From contig NZ_CP075691.1 of assembly GCF_020026305.1 (NCBI RefSeq), positions 5,208,001 through 5,272,000 of the forward strand: a stretch of 64,000 bases of DNA, given 5' to 3'. This stretch comes from Streptomyces sp. 135. GTDB lineage: Bacteria > Actinomycetota > Actinomycetes > Streptomycetales > Streptomycetaceae. The translations under genes and the position numbers were made by a program. This document shows, one piece after another, positions 48,068-56,126 of the stretch. Position 1 is the stretch's first letter, and each line of letters starts with the position of its first letter. The notes beneath the pieces are model-generated. The model was not told the DNA's origin. It made no database searches and worked only from the letters and a program-made list of their open reading frames with translations.

Positions 48068-49012
48068 TCAGTCCACCGTCACGTAGTCAGGGCCGGAGTA
48101 GCGGCCGGTGGCCAGCTTCTGCCGCTGCATCAGCAGGTCGTTGAGGAGCGACGAGGCGCCGAAGCGGAACCAGTGGTTGTCGAGCCAGTCCGGGCCCGCC
48201 GTCTCGTTCACCAGGACGAGGAACTTCACCGCGTCCTTGGTCGAGCGGATGCCGCCCGCGGGCTTCACCCCGATCTGTACCCCGGTCTGCGTGCGGAAGT
48301 CGCGGACGGCCTCCAGCATCAGGAGGGTGTTGGCCGGGGTGGCGTTGACGCCGACCTTGCCGGTCGAGGTCTTGATGAAGTCGGCGCCCGCGATCATGCC
48401 GATCCAGCTGGCGCGCTTGATGTTGTCGTACGTCGACAGCTCACCGGTCTCGAAGATGACCTTCAGGCGGGCGGTGCCGCAGGCCTCCTTCACGGCGCGG
48501 ATCTGCTCGAAGACGGTCATGTAGTCCCCGGAGAGGAAGGCTCCGCGGTCGATGACCATGTCGATCTCGTCGGCGCCGGCCGCGACGGCCTCGCGCACGT
48601 CACCGAGCTTCACCTCGATGGCGGCGCGGCCCGCGGGGAAGGCGGTCGCGACGGACGCGACCTTCACGCCGCTGCCCGCGACGGCCTCCTTGGCGGTGGC
48701 GACCATGTCCGGATAGACGCAGACGGCCGCGGTGCGGGGCGTCTCCCGGTCGGTCGGGTCGGGGTGGACGGCCTTCGCGCCGAGCGCCCGGACCTTGCCC
48801 GGGGTGTCGGCGCCCTCCAGCGTCGTCAGGTCGATCATCGAGATGGCCAGGTCGATGGCGTACGCCTTCGCCGTGGTCTTGATCGAACGGGTTCCGAGCG
48901 AGGCGGCACGCGCCTCCAGGCCGACCGCGTCGACGCCCGGCAGCCCGTGGAGGAAGCGGCGGAGCGTGCTGTCGGACGCGGTCACGTCAGCGAATGCAGT
49001 GGGCATGGTCAC
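48068..49012 (-). CDS. deoC: Deoxyribose-phosphate aldolase
   Basis: A class I aldolase of 314 residues that splits 2-deoxyribose-5-phosphate into glyceraldehyde-3-phosphate and acetaldehyde. Schiff-base Lys region: GADFIKTSTGKVGVNATPAN; second catalytic Lys: VQIGVKPAGGIRSTKDAVKF; IDLTTLEGADTPGKVRALG and AVCVYPDMVATAKEAV also fit. It is the longer DeoC form with an N-terminal extension. The GTG at 49012 lies 6 nt after TATGCT, and there is no ribosome site, so the transcript is probably leaderless. It heads the deoC-aldh-aldh operon under the regulon palindrome. Confidence 0.95.
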   Translation of the reverse strand: MTMPTAFADVTASDSTLRRFLHGLPGVDAVGLEARAASLGTRSIKTTAKAYAIDLAISMIDLTTLEGADTPGKVRALGAKAVHPDPTDRETPRTAAVCVYPDMVATAKEAVAGSGVKVASVATAFPAGRAAIEVKLGDVREAVAAGADEIDMVIDRGAFLSGDYMTVFEQIRAVKEACGTARLKVIFETGELSTYDNIKRASWIGMIAGADFIKTSTGKVGVNATPANTLLMLEAVRDFRTQTGVQIGVKPAGGIRSTKDAVKFLVLVNETAGPDWLDNHWFRFGASSLLNDLLMQRQKLATGRYSGPDYVTVD

Positions 49013-49018
49013 GAGGGG

Positions 49019-49038
49019 AGCATATCTACGCGCGTAGC
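49019..49038 (-). promoter_or_regulatory. Nucleoside-regulon operator and -10 element, deoC
   Basis: On the minus strand GCTACGCGCGTAGA (49038-49025) is followed directly by TATGCT (49024-49019), then 6 nt and the deoC GTG. The palindrome has one mismatched end base pair. Confidence 0.8.
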
Positions 49039-49094
49039 TGCTGTACAGGGGCGGGGCCCGGGGCCCCGCGCCGCGCGTCAGGCAGAATCAGGGT

Positions 49095-49730
49095 ATGAGC
49101 GACCCTCAGAACCCCGTGGCGGAGCCCGCATACAAGGACCGCGTCTTCCGGTCCCCCGCCGGTATCGCCGGCGGCGTCCTGCTGCTCGCCCTGGGCGCCT
49201 GGCTCGGCGTCGACGCCGTCCTGCGCGGCGAGGGCCGTACCCCGTGGCTGGCGCTCGCCGGACTGCTGCTCGCGGTGCCGCTGGTCGTCGCGTACACCGT
49301 ACGCCCCGCCGTGTACGCCAACGACGACCGGCTGCGCGTGCGCAACCCCTTCCGGACCATCACCCTGCCCTGGGCGTCCATCGCGACGCTCCGCTCCGGA
49401 TACTCCAACGAGGTCCTCACCCGGGCCGGCGCCAAGTACCAGCTCTGGGCCATCCCCGTATCGCTGCGCGGCCGCAAGAAGGCCGCCCGCAGGCAGTCGC
49501 AGGCCGCCGCCTCCGGGGACCCGACCGGCGGCCGCCCCTTCCTCGACCCCCACGCCCCGCCCTCGCGCTCCTCCGGTGACCAGGCCATGGACGAACTGCG
49601 CGAGCTCGCCGAGCGGCAGGAAGCCGCCGAGCCCGCGCAGGGCGAGCCCGTGGTGCGCTGGGCCTACGAGGTACTCGCGCCGGCCGCCGCGGGAGCGGTG
49701 CTGCTCGCCGTGCTCCTCGCGGTGACCTGA
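49095..49730 (+). CDS. PH-domain (bPH) membrane protein
   Basis: A 211-residue protein. Two N-terminal helices (IAGGVLLLALGAWLGVDAVL, WLALAGLLLAVPLVVAYTV) precede a bacterial PH-like domain (AVYANDDRLRVRNPFRTITL, IATLRSGYSNEVLTRAGAKY). A basic linker and a final helix (VLAPAAAGAVLLAVLLAVT) follow. The function is unknown. The gene is divergent from deoC (82-bp gap) and could share the operator region, though its role makes regulation by nucleosides doubtful. Confidence 0.85.
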   Translation: MSDPQNPVAEPAYKDRVFRSPAGIAGGVLLLALGAWLGVDAVLRGEGRTPWLALAGLLLAVPLVVAYTVRPAVYANDDRLRVRNPFRTITLPWASIATLRSGYSNEVLTRAGAKYQLWAIPVSLRGRKKAARRQSQAAASGDPTGGRPFLDPHAPPSRSSGDQAMDELRELAERQEAAEPAQGEPVVRWAYEVLAPAAAGAVLLAVLLAVT

Positions 49731-49747
49731 CCGGGGGACTACAGGGC

Positions 49748-50953
49748 TTACGGCGGGCCGTGCCACCCCAGGAGCATGTGGCCGCCGAACACGGCCGATC
49801 CGAACGCCGCCGCCGTCAGCACCGTCACCGCCACCGTCGTCCTCGCGCGCGCCAGGGCCGCGGCGAGCGGCAGCAGCAGCGGGAATCCGGGCAGCAGGAA
49901 GCGGGCCCGCGGGAAGTAGACGCCGCTGCTGCCGAGCACGATCAGCAGGAGCAGGCCGGTGAAGAGCAGCAGGGGAAGCGGCTGGCGGTCGGCCGCCGAG
50001 AGTACGTAGAGCACGACCGAGCCCAGCAGCACCGCCGTCACCATCGCGTAGAACAGCGCCGGCCGCTCGGTGACGAACAGCGCCTGCATCCTGCGCACCG
50101 TCTCGACGCCGCCGTCCCACTTGTTGTGCCACAGCTTCTGTACGGCGAAATAGCCGTCCCAGCGGCCGAGGCGCAGGCCCACCCAGGTGACGTACGTGAG
50201 CCAGCCGAGGGGAGCCAGGAGGGCGCCCAGGAGCGGGCGCGCCGAGAAACCGCGCCGCAGTGCGAGCAGCGCCGTCACGGAGACCGCCGCGGCCAGGGCC
50301 ACCCCCGTGGGGCGGGTGAGGCCGGCCAGCGCCGCCAGGGAGCCCGCCCACAGCCAGCGGCCGCTCAGCACCGCGTACAGCGACCACGCGGCGAGCGCCG
50401 TGAAGAGGGATTCGGTGTAGCCCATCCACTGCACGAGCGCCACGGGCAGGCTGCCCCAGAGCATCGCGAGGAAGACCCCCGCCCGGCGGCCGTACAGCCG
50501 GTCGCCCACCGCGAAGACGCCCCATGCCGCGAGGAACGAGCAGAGCAGCGAGACGCCGAGGCCCGCCGCGCCGCGCGGCAGGCCGGGGAGCAGGGCGTCG
50601 CCCGCGCGGACGAGCAGGGGGTACAGCGGGAAGAACGCGAGGTTGTTCGCGTCGTACGCGGTGCCCAGGGTGTGCGCGTAGCCGTTCGAGGCGATCTTCA
50701 GATACCAGTCGCAGTCCCATGACGCCATCAGCAGATGCCGTACGCTGCGGCGCTCGCCGTGCGCCCAGGGGACGAAGACCAGCAGGCCGAGCGTGCGCAC
50801 GGCCGCGTACGCGAGCAGCGCGGGGGAGGCGTGGCGCAGGGCGCGGGCCGCGCGGCGGCGCAGGCCGGGGGGCGGCTGCGCGGTGGTGAGGGGGCGCCGG
50901 GACGCCGGGACCTTGGAGGGGGCGGCGGTGGAAGGAATCGGTCCGTACGGCAC
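49748..50953 (-). CDS. GT-C-like polytopic mannosyltransferase (PIG-V type)
   Basis: A 401-residue membrane protein with about ten helices. The first extracytoplasmic loop holds SWDCDWYLKIASNGYAHTLG, with an acidic catalytic-type Asp motif (WDxxWY), then LAFFPLYPLLVRAGDALLPG and MGYTESLFTALAAWSLYAVL, as in PIG-V/Mannosyl_trans2 proteins that use polyprenol-phosphate mannose. The GTG at 50953 has GGGGAG nine bases upstream. A sugar transfer to lipids or proteins at the membrane exterior is likely; the acceptor is unknown. It is convergent with the PH-domain gene. Confidence 0.8.
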   Translation of the reverse strand: MPYGPIPSTAAPSKVPASRRPLTTAQPPPGLRRRAARALRHASPALLAYAAVRTLGLLVFVPWAHGERRSVRHLLMASWDCDWYLKIASNGYAHTLGTAYDANNLAFFPLYPLLVRAGDALLPGLPRGAAGLGVSLLCSFLAAWGVFAVGDRLYGRRAGVFLAMLWGSLPVALVQWMGYTESLFTALAAWSLYAVLSGRWLWAGSLAALAGLTRPTGVALAAAVSVTALLALRRGFSARPLLGALLAPLGWLTYVTWVGLRLGRWDGYFAVQKLWHNKWDGGVETVRRMQALFVTERPALFYAMVTAVLLGSVVLYVLSAADRQPLPLLLFTGLLLLIVLGSSGVYFPRARFLLPGFPLLLPLAAALARARTTVAVTVLTAAAFGSAVFGGHMLLGWHGPP

Positions 50954-51100
50954 TGCGGCAGCTCCCCGAACGTGAACGTGCGCTACCGGTCGACCCTTCC
51001 TGGGGGACCGGCAGCGCACCGTTCCGCTGCGGCAGCTGCGGGAGTCAAATCACTCGGACGGGTGGGTTTCCGCTCGGGACGCCCGTCCGAGTGGGTGGCG

Positions 51101-52744
51101 TCAGATGCCTGCCGCCGCCGACAGGTCCCGCTTGATCGCGGCGAGCAGGTCCGCCGCCCGCGCGCGGGCCGCCGGGAGGTCCGCCTGCCCGGCCACCGGG
51201 ACCACCACTTCGAGGTAGCACTTGAGCTTCGGCTCCGTGCCGCTCGGGCGCACGATGACGCGGGCGCCGTCGAGGGTGTAGCGCAGGCCGTCGGTGGGCG
51301 GCAGCGTGTCCGTGCCCCGCGTCAGGTCCTCGGCCTTCGTCACGGGCAGGCCCGCCAGCTCCGTCGGCGACTGCTCGCGCAGGCGGCGCATCGCGTCCGC
51401 GATCAGGGAGAGGTCCTCCACGCGGACCGACAGCTGGTCGGTGGCGTGCAGGCCGTGCTCCAGGGCGAGGTCGTCCAGGAGGTCGAGGAAGGTACGGCCC
51501 CGCTCCTTCAGCTCGGACGCCAGCTCGGTGAGGAGCAGCGCGGCCGTGATGCCGTCCTTGTCGCGTACGCCCTCGGGGTCCACGCAGTAGCCGAGCGCCT
51601 CTTCGTAGCCGTAGCGCAGGCCGTCGACGCGGGCGATCCACTTGAAGCCGGTCAGCGTCTCCTCGTAAGGGAGGCCCGCCTTCTCGGCGATCCGGCCGAG
51701 CAGGGAGGAGGAGACGATCGACTCGGCGAAGGTGCCGCGCGCTCCGCGCTTCACGAGGTGCGCGGCGAGCAGGGCGCCCACCTCGTCGCCCCGCAGCATC
51801 CGCCAGTCGGCGCCGTCCTTGACGGCGGCGGCGCAGCGGTCGGCGTCCGGGTCGTTGGCGATGATCAGGTCCGGGGCGGGGGTGGTACGCGCCGCCGTCG
51901 CGAAGGCCAGGTCCATCGCGCCCGGCTCCTCCGGGTTCGGGAACGCGACCGTCGGGAAGTCCGGGTCCGGCTCGGCCTGCTCGGCGACGAGGGTGGGGGC
52001 GGGGAAGCCGGCACGGTCGAAGGCCGCGAGGAGGGTGTCCTTGCCGACGCCGTGCATCGCCGTGTAGACGACGCGGGCGGTGCGGGGGGACTCCGGGGCC
52101 AGGACGGCGTCCGTGCGGGCCAGGTAGGCCTCCAGGACGGCTTCGTCGAGGGTCTCCCAGCCGGCCTCGGGGCGGGGGACGTCGTGGAGCGACGCGACCG
52201 CGGCGATCTCGGCGGCGATCTCCGCGTCGGCGGGCGGCACGATCTGGGAGCCGTCGCCGAGGTAGACCTTGTAGCCGTTGTCGCGCGGCGGGTTGTGGCT
52301 GGCGGTGACCTCCACGCCCGCCACCGCGCCCAGGTGCCTTATGGCGAAGGCGAGGACGGGGGTGGGCAGGGGGCGGGGCAGGACGGCCGCGCGCAGGCCC
52401 GCGCCGGTCATCACGGCCGCGGTGTCGCGGGCGAAGTCGGCGGACTTGTGGCGGGCGTCGTAGCCGACGACGACGAGGCCGTCGGTCTGACCCTTGGCCT
52501 TGAGGTAGGCGGCGAGGCCCGCGGCGGCGCGGATGACCACGGAGCGGTTCATGCGCATGGGGCCCGCGCCAAGCTCGCCGCGGAGGCCGGCGGTGCCGAA
52601 CTGGAGGGTGCCGGCGAAACGTGCGGTCAGGTCGGCGGTGTCCTCGGCGTCGATGAGCTTGGCCAGCTCCTCGCGGGTCTCGGGGTCCGGGTCCTCGGCC
52701 AGCCAGGCCTGGGCTCGCGCGATGAGTTCGGAGTTGTCCTGCAC
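51101..52744 (-). CDS. PGM2-type phospho-sugar mutase (probable phosphopentomutase)
   Basis: A 547-residue alpha-D-phosphohexomutase-superfamily enzyme. Phosphoserine loop: VEVTASHNPPRDNGYKVYLG; metal loop: IIANDPDADRCAAAV; sugar loop: YGYEEALGYCVDPEGVRDKD, which resembles the GFEEAIG...DKDG of PGM2/phosphopentomutase rather than the GEESGH of glucose mutases; a phosphate-binding RPSGTEPKLKCYLEV ends the protein. No DeoB-type mutase occurs nearby. It follows deoD on the same strand, so it probably turns (deoxy)ribose-1-phosphate into the 5-phosphate for deoC. It may also act on hexoses. Confidence 0.9.
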   Translation of the reverse strand: MQDNSELIARAQAWLAEDPDPETREELAKLIDAEDTADLTARFAGTLQFGTAGLRGELGAGPMRMNRSVVIRAAAGLAAYLKAKGQTDGLVVVGYDARHKSADFARDTAAVMTGAGLRAAVLPRPLPTPVLAFAIRHLGAVAGVEVTASHNPPRDNGYKVYLGDGSQIVPPADAEIAAEIAAVASLHDVPRPEAGWETLDEAVLEAYLARTDAVLAPESPRTARVVYTAMHGVGKDTLLAAFDRAGFPAPTLVAEQAEPDPDFPTVAFPNPEEPGAMDLAFATAARTTPAPDLIIANDPDADRCAAAVKDGADWRMLRGDEVGALLAAHLVKRGARGTFAESIVSSSLLGRIAEKAGLPYEETLTGFKWIARVDGLRYGYEEALGYCVDPEGVRDKDGITAALLLTELASELKERGRTFLDLLDDLALEHGLHATDQLSVRVEDLSLIADAMRRLREQSPTELAGLPVTKAEDLTRGTDTLPPTDGLRYTLDGARVIVRPSGTEPKLKCYLEVVVPVAGQADLPAARARAADLLAAIKRDLSAAAGI

Positions 52745-52776
52745 GTGTCGTCAGCCTCTCGTTGCGGCGTCGCTGT

Positions 52777-52800
52777 AGCTGTGCGGATCAGCTGTGCGGA
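52777..52800. repeat. 11-bp direct repeat AGCTGTGCGGA before the mutase gene
   Basis: AGCTGTGCGGA occurs at 52777-52787 and 52790-52800, tandem with a 2-bp spacer, 33-56 bp before the mutase start (52744). Could be a regulatory site. The rest of the 318-bp gap (52745-53062) is G/C-rich with no gene visible. Confidence 0.55.
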
Positions 52801-53028
52801 AAGGGGTGGGCTCGGGTATGCCTACCCGGTTGTTCTGGGGGCGGGGCCGCGCCGGTACGTCCGTCCTCGCCATCGGGGCCTGGGAGCCTTGCCGCTTCGG
52901 GGCCCCGGGCGGCAGGCCACGTGCTCCGGGCGGACACACCGGCACGTCCCCTCGCGTCTCGGTCCGGGGTGCGGGCCGGTGGGGCCTCACGATCGGACGC
53001 GGGTGGGTGTGTCCGAGCCGGGCCGGGG

Positions 53029-53056
53029 CGCGGGGCGCCGGGGAGGGCGCCCCGCG
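53029..53056. terminator. Hairpin terminator after deoD
   Basis: CGCGGGGCGCC (53029-53039) pairs perfectly with GGCGCCCCGCG (53046-53056) around a 6-nt loop, 7 bp after the deoD stop. It may reduce read-through into the phosphosugar mutase gene. Confidence 0.75.
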
Positions 53057-53062
53057 GAGACC

Positions 53063-53887
53063 TCAGATCCGGTCGAGGACCTTGCCCAGGAGCTCGCCCA
53101 TGCGGGTGGCGCTGTCGCGGCCCGCCTGGAGGACCTCCTCGTGGTTCAGCGGCTCGCCCGTCATGCCCGCGGCGAGGTTCGTGACCAGGGAGATGCCGAG
53201 CACCTCCGCGCCGGCCTCGCGTGCGGCGATCGCCTCCAGGACGGTCGACATGCCGACCAGGTCCGCGCCGATCGTGCGGGCCATGCGGATCTCCGCCGGC
53301 GTCTCGTAGTGCGGGCCGGGGAACTGCGCGTAGACGCCCTCCTCCAGGGAGGGGGCGATCTCCTTGCACAGGGCGCGCAGGCGCGGCGAGTACAGGTCCG
53401 TGAGGTCCACGAAGTTCGCGCCGACGATCGGAGACGTCGCCGTGAGGTTGAGGTGGTCGCTGATCAGCACCGGCTGCCCGGGGCGCATGCCCTCGCGCAG
53501 ACCGCCGCAGCCGTTGGTCAGCACGATGGTCTTGCAGCCGGCGGCCACGGCGGTGCGGACACCGTGCGAGACGGCGGCCACGCCACGGCCCTCGTAGTAG
53601 TGGGTGCGGCCCAGGAAGACCAGGGCGCGCTTGTCGCCGATCTTGAAGGAGCGGATGCGTCCGCCGTGCCCCTCGACCGCGGGCGGCGGGAAGCCCGGCA
53701 GCTCGGTGACGGCGAAGTCCGCCTCGGGCTCGCCCAGCGCGTCGACGGCCGGCGCCCAGCCGGAGCCCATCACGAGGGCGACGTCGTGGGTCTCGGCGCC
53801 CGTCAGCTCGCGCAGGCGCGCGGCGGCGGCGTCGGCGGCGGCGTAGGGGTCGCCCTGGATGTCGTCCGGAATAACTGAAGCGTTCAC
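53063..53887 (-). CDS. deoD: Purine nucleoside phosphorylase (trimeric PNP/MTAP class)
   Basis: A 274-residue enzyme that splits inosine or guanosine (and deoxy forms) with phosphate. Motifs: DVALVMGSGWAPAVDALGEP (phosphate Gly-Ser-Gly), GRTHYYEGRGVAAVSHGVRT, IVLTNGCGGLREGMRPGQPV, LISDHLNLTATSPIVGANF, GVYAQFPGPHYETPAEIRM and GMSTVLEAIAAREAG. It belongs to the low-mass trimeric class (PunA), not to the hexameric DeoD of E. coli; the symbol is by role. The GTG at 53887 is 7 nt after TACCCT (leaderless) and 24 bp after the regulon palindrome. It works after adenosine deaminase. Confidence 0.95.
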   Translation of the reverse strand: MNASVIPDDIQGDPYAAADAAAARLRELTGAETHDVALVMGSGWAPAVDALGEPEADFAVTELPGFPPPAVEGHGGRIRSFKIGDKRALVFLGRTHYYEGRGVAAVSHGVRTAVAAGCKTIVLTNGCGGLREGMRPGQPVLISDHLNLTATSPIVGANFVDLTDLYSPRLRALCKEIAPSLEEGVYAQFPGPHYETPAEIRMARTIGADLVGMSTVLEAIAAREAGAEVLGISLVTNLAAGMTGEPLNHEEVLQAGRDSATRMGELLGKVLDRI

Positions 53888-53894
53888 GCCGACG

Positions 53895-53925
53895 AGGGTA
53901 GCGGGTTACGGCCTACGCGCGTAGA
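53895..53925 (-). promoter_or_regulatory. Nucleoside-regulon operator and -10 element, deoD
   Basis: On the minus strand TCTACGCGCGTAGG (53925-53912) lies 11 bp before TACCCT (53900-53895), which is 7 nt before the deoD GTG. This site is slightly farther from the -10 than at the other promoters. Confidence 0.78.
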
Positions 53926-53970
53926 TGACGATGCTCACGGGAATCCGATCGTTGTCTTGTCGTTTCCCAC

Positions 53971-53992
53971 GAAGGGCGCCCGGCCGCCCTTC
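53971..53992 (-). terminator. Short hairpin after the cyclotransferase-like gene
   Basis: GAAGGGCG (53971-53978) pairs with CGCCCTTC (53985-53992) around a 6-nt loop, 10 bp beyond the stop of the minus-strand gene at 54002. Confidence 0.6.
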
Positions 53993-54001
53993 ATGGACGC
54001 G

Positions 54002-54439
54002 TCAGCAGGGCCTCTTGCGCAGTTCCATCACGTAGTCGTGCGGGGCCCCCGCCGACTCCGCGGCGTCCGCGAGCTCGCCCAGGTAGCGCGCCGAGGGCAG
54101 GCCGCCCTCGTAGCCGTTGAGGACGTACACCCAGGCGGGCTCCTTGCCCTCCAGGGTGTCCACGCGGACCCGCATGCGGCGGTAGATGTCCATGCCCACG
54201 CCCTCCCACCGGTCCATGGACTCCTCGTCCATCGGCGCGATGTCGTAGAGGGTCACGAACACCTGCGAGCGAGGGGCCTCGACGATCGTCGCCAGGGCGC
54301 CCTCCCACCCCATGTGCTCCCCGCCGAAGGTGAGCCGCCAGCCGGTCAGCCAGCCGGTCGCGCGCAGCGGTGAGTGAGGGGCGCGGCGTGACATGAGCCG
54401 CGGATCCAGATTGCCGGCGTACGCGGCGTAGAGCGACAT
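54002..54439 (-). CDS. Gamma-glutamylcyclotransferase-fold protein (AIG2/GGCT-like)
   Basis: A 145-residue cytosolic protein with the GGCT signature MSLYAAYAGNLDPRLMSRRA (the YAGN/YGxN turn) and the acidic loop MDEESMDRWEGVGMDIYRRM that supplies the catalytic Glu. Family members cyclise gamma-glutamyl amines or peptides to oxoproline. The ATG at 54439 is 7 nt after TACCCT, so the transcript may be leaderless. It stands between deoD and a divergent flavoprotein gene. The substrate is unknown. Confidence 0.85.
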   Translation of the reverse strand: MSLYAAYAGNLDPRLMSRRAPHSPLRATGWLTGWRLTFGGEHMGWEGALATIVEAPRSQVFVTLYDIAPMDEESMDRWEGVGMDIYRRMRVRVDTLEGKEPAWVYVLNGYEGGLPSARYLGELADAAESAGAPHDYVMELRKRPC

Positions 54440-54558
54440 GACGTCGAGGGTACGGCAGCAATCAAGGAGGCAGGTCCGGTAGCGGCAGGACGGTCGGGAC
54501 GAGGGCGTTCGCACGGACGGAGGCCCCGGCGCGTCCGTACCTTGAAGCGTGCGGGACA

Positions 54559-56007
54559 ATGGAGTACGTGACTCGGATCGTGATCATTGGTGGCGGACCC
54601 GGCGGATACGAGGCGGCTCTCGTGGCCGCCCAGCTCGGCGCGGAGGTGACCGTCGTCGACTGCGACGGTCTGGGCGGGGCGTCGGTGCTCACCGACTGCG
54701 TGCCGTCGAAGACTCTGATCGCGACGGCCGAGGTGATGACCACCTTCGATTCGTCGTACGAGGAGCTGGGGATCATCGTCGCCGACGACACCCCGCACAT
54801 CGACAGCCCCGCGCGCGTGGTGGGTGTCGACCTCGGCAAGGTCAACCGCCGTGTGAAGCGCCTCGCGCTCGCGCAGTCCCACGACATCACCGCGTCCGTC
54901 ACGCGTGCGGGCGCTCGCGTGCTGCGCGGCCGCGGCCGCCTGGCGGGCCAGCAGGACATCGACGGCTCGCGCAAGGTCGTCGTGCGGGCCGCCGACGGCA
55001 GCGAGGAGACCCTCGTCGCCGACGCCGTGCTCATCGCCACCGGCGGTCACCCGCGCGAGGTCCCCGATGCCCAGCCCGACGGCGAGCGGATCCTGAACTG
55101 GACCCAGGTGTACGACCTGGACGAGCTCCCCGAGGAGCTCATCGTGGTCGGCTCCGGTGTCACGGGCGCCGAGTTCGCCGGCGCCTACCAGGCGCTCGGG
55201 TCGAACGTCACCCTCGTGTCCAGCCGTGACCGCGTCCTGCCCGGCGAGGACCCGGACGCCGCCGCCGTCCTTGAGGACGTCTTCCGGCGCCGCGGCATGA
55301 ACGTCATGTCCCGCTCCCGCGCAGCCTCCGCCAAGCGCGTGGGCGACCGCGTCGAGGTCACGCTGGCCGACGGCCGCGTCATCTCCGGCAGCCACTGCCT
55401 GATGGCCGTCGGCGCCATCCCCAACAGCAGCGGCATGGGCCTGGAGGAGGCCGGGGTCAAGCTGAAGGACTCCGGTCACATCTGGACCGACAAGGTCTCC
55501 AGGACCTCCGCCCCCGGTGTGTACGCCGCCGGTGACGTCACCGGGGTCTTCGCGCTCGCCTCCGTCGCCGCCATGCAGGGGCGCATCGCGATGTACCACT
55601 TCCTGGGGGACGCGGTGACGCCGCTGAACCTGAAGACCGTCTCCTCGAACGTCTTCACGGACCCCGAGATCGCGACCGTCGGCTACAGCCAGGCGGACGT
55701 CGACGCGGGCAAGATCGACGCGCGCGTCGTCAAGCTGCCGCTGCTGCGCAACCCGCGCGCGAAGATGCAGGGCATCCGCGACGGCTTCGTCAAGATCTTC
55801 TGCCGTCCGGGCACGGGCATCGTGGTCGGCGGTGTGGTCGTCGCGCCGCGCGCCTCGGAACTGATCCATCCCATCTCGATCGCGGTCGACAACAATCTGA
55901 CGGTCGAGCAGATCGCGAATGCGTTCACCGTGTACCCATCGCTTTCGGGGTCGATCGCCGAAGTGGCGCGTCAGCTGCACACCCGGAAGACCGCGGGAGA
56001 GGGCTGA
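54559..56007 (+). CDS. NAD(P)H-quinone dehydrogenase (Lpd-like flavoprotein lacking redox disulfide)
   Basis: A 482-residue FAD protein of the lipoamide-dehydrogenase family: FAD motif IVIIGGGPGGYEAALVAAQL, NAD motif EELIVVGSGVTGAEFAGAYQ and C-terminal dimer domain with FTVYPSLSGSIAEVARQL. The redox Cys pair (CVNxGC) is changed to GGASVLTDCVPSKTLIATAE, so the first Cys is lost and dithiol chemistry is impossible. That matches LpdA/Rv3303c-type quinone reductases. It is conserved before the DeoR gene. No close functional partner is evident. Confidence 0.88.
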   Translation: MEYVTRIVIIGGGPGGYEAALVAAQLGAEVTVVDCDGLGGASVLTDCVPSKTLIATAEVMTTFDSSYEELGIIVADDTPHIDSPARVVGVDLGKVNRRVKRLALAQSHDITASVTRAGARVLRGRGRLAGQQDIDGSRKVVVRAADGSEETLVADAVLIATGGHPREVPDAQPDGERILNWTQVYDLDELPEELIVVGSGVTGAEFAGAYQALGSNVTLVSSRDRVLPGEDPDAAAVLEDVFRRRGMNVMSRSRAASAKRVGDRVEVTLADGRVISGSHCLMAVGAIPNSSGMGLEEAGVKLKDSGHIWTDKVSRTSAPGVYAAGDVTGVFALASVAAMQGRIAMYHFLGDAVTPLNLKTVSSNVFTDPEIATVGYSQADVDAGKIDARVVKLPLLRNPRAKMQGIRDGFVKIFCRPGTGIVVGGVVVAPRASELIHPISIAVDNNLTVEQIANAFTVYPSLSGSIAEVARQLHTRKTAGEG

Positions 56008-56126
56008 CCGGCCCGGACTCGCCAGGATGGGGGGCTATACCACTTCCCGTCCCGCGGTGCGAACAACTTCTGTAATTCGGCGCAAACTGCTGAAAGCAGA
56101 CGGTCGTTGGGGTTACTGTCAGTTTC

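Noticed and set aside
52745..53062. A small gene in the deoD-mutase gap (minus-strand frame of 79 residues)
   Set aside because: Composition is Pro/Arg/Thr-rich with no ribosome site or domain, and the region holds a terminator and a direct repeat.
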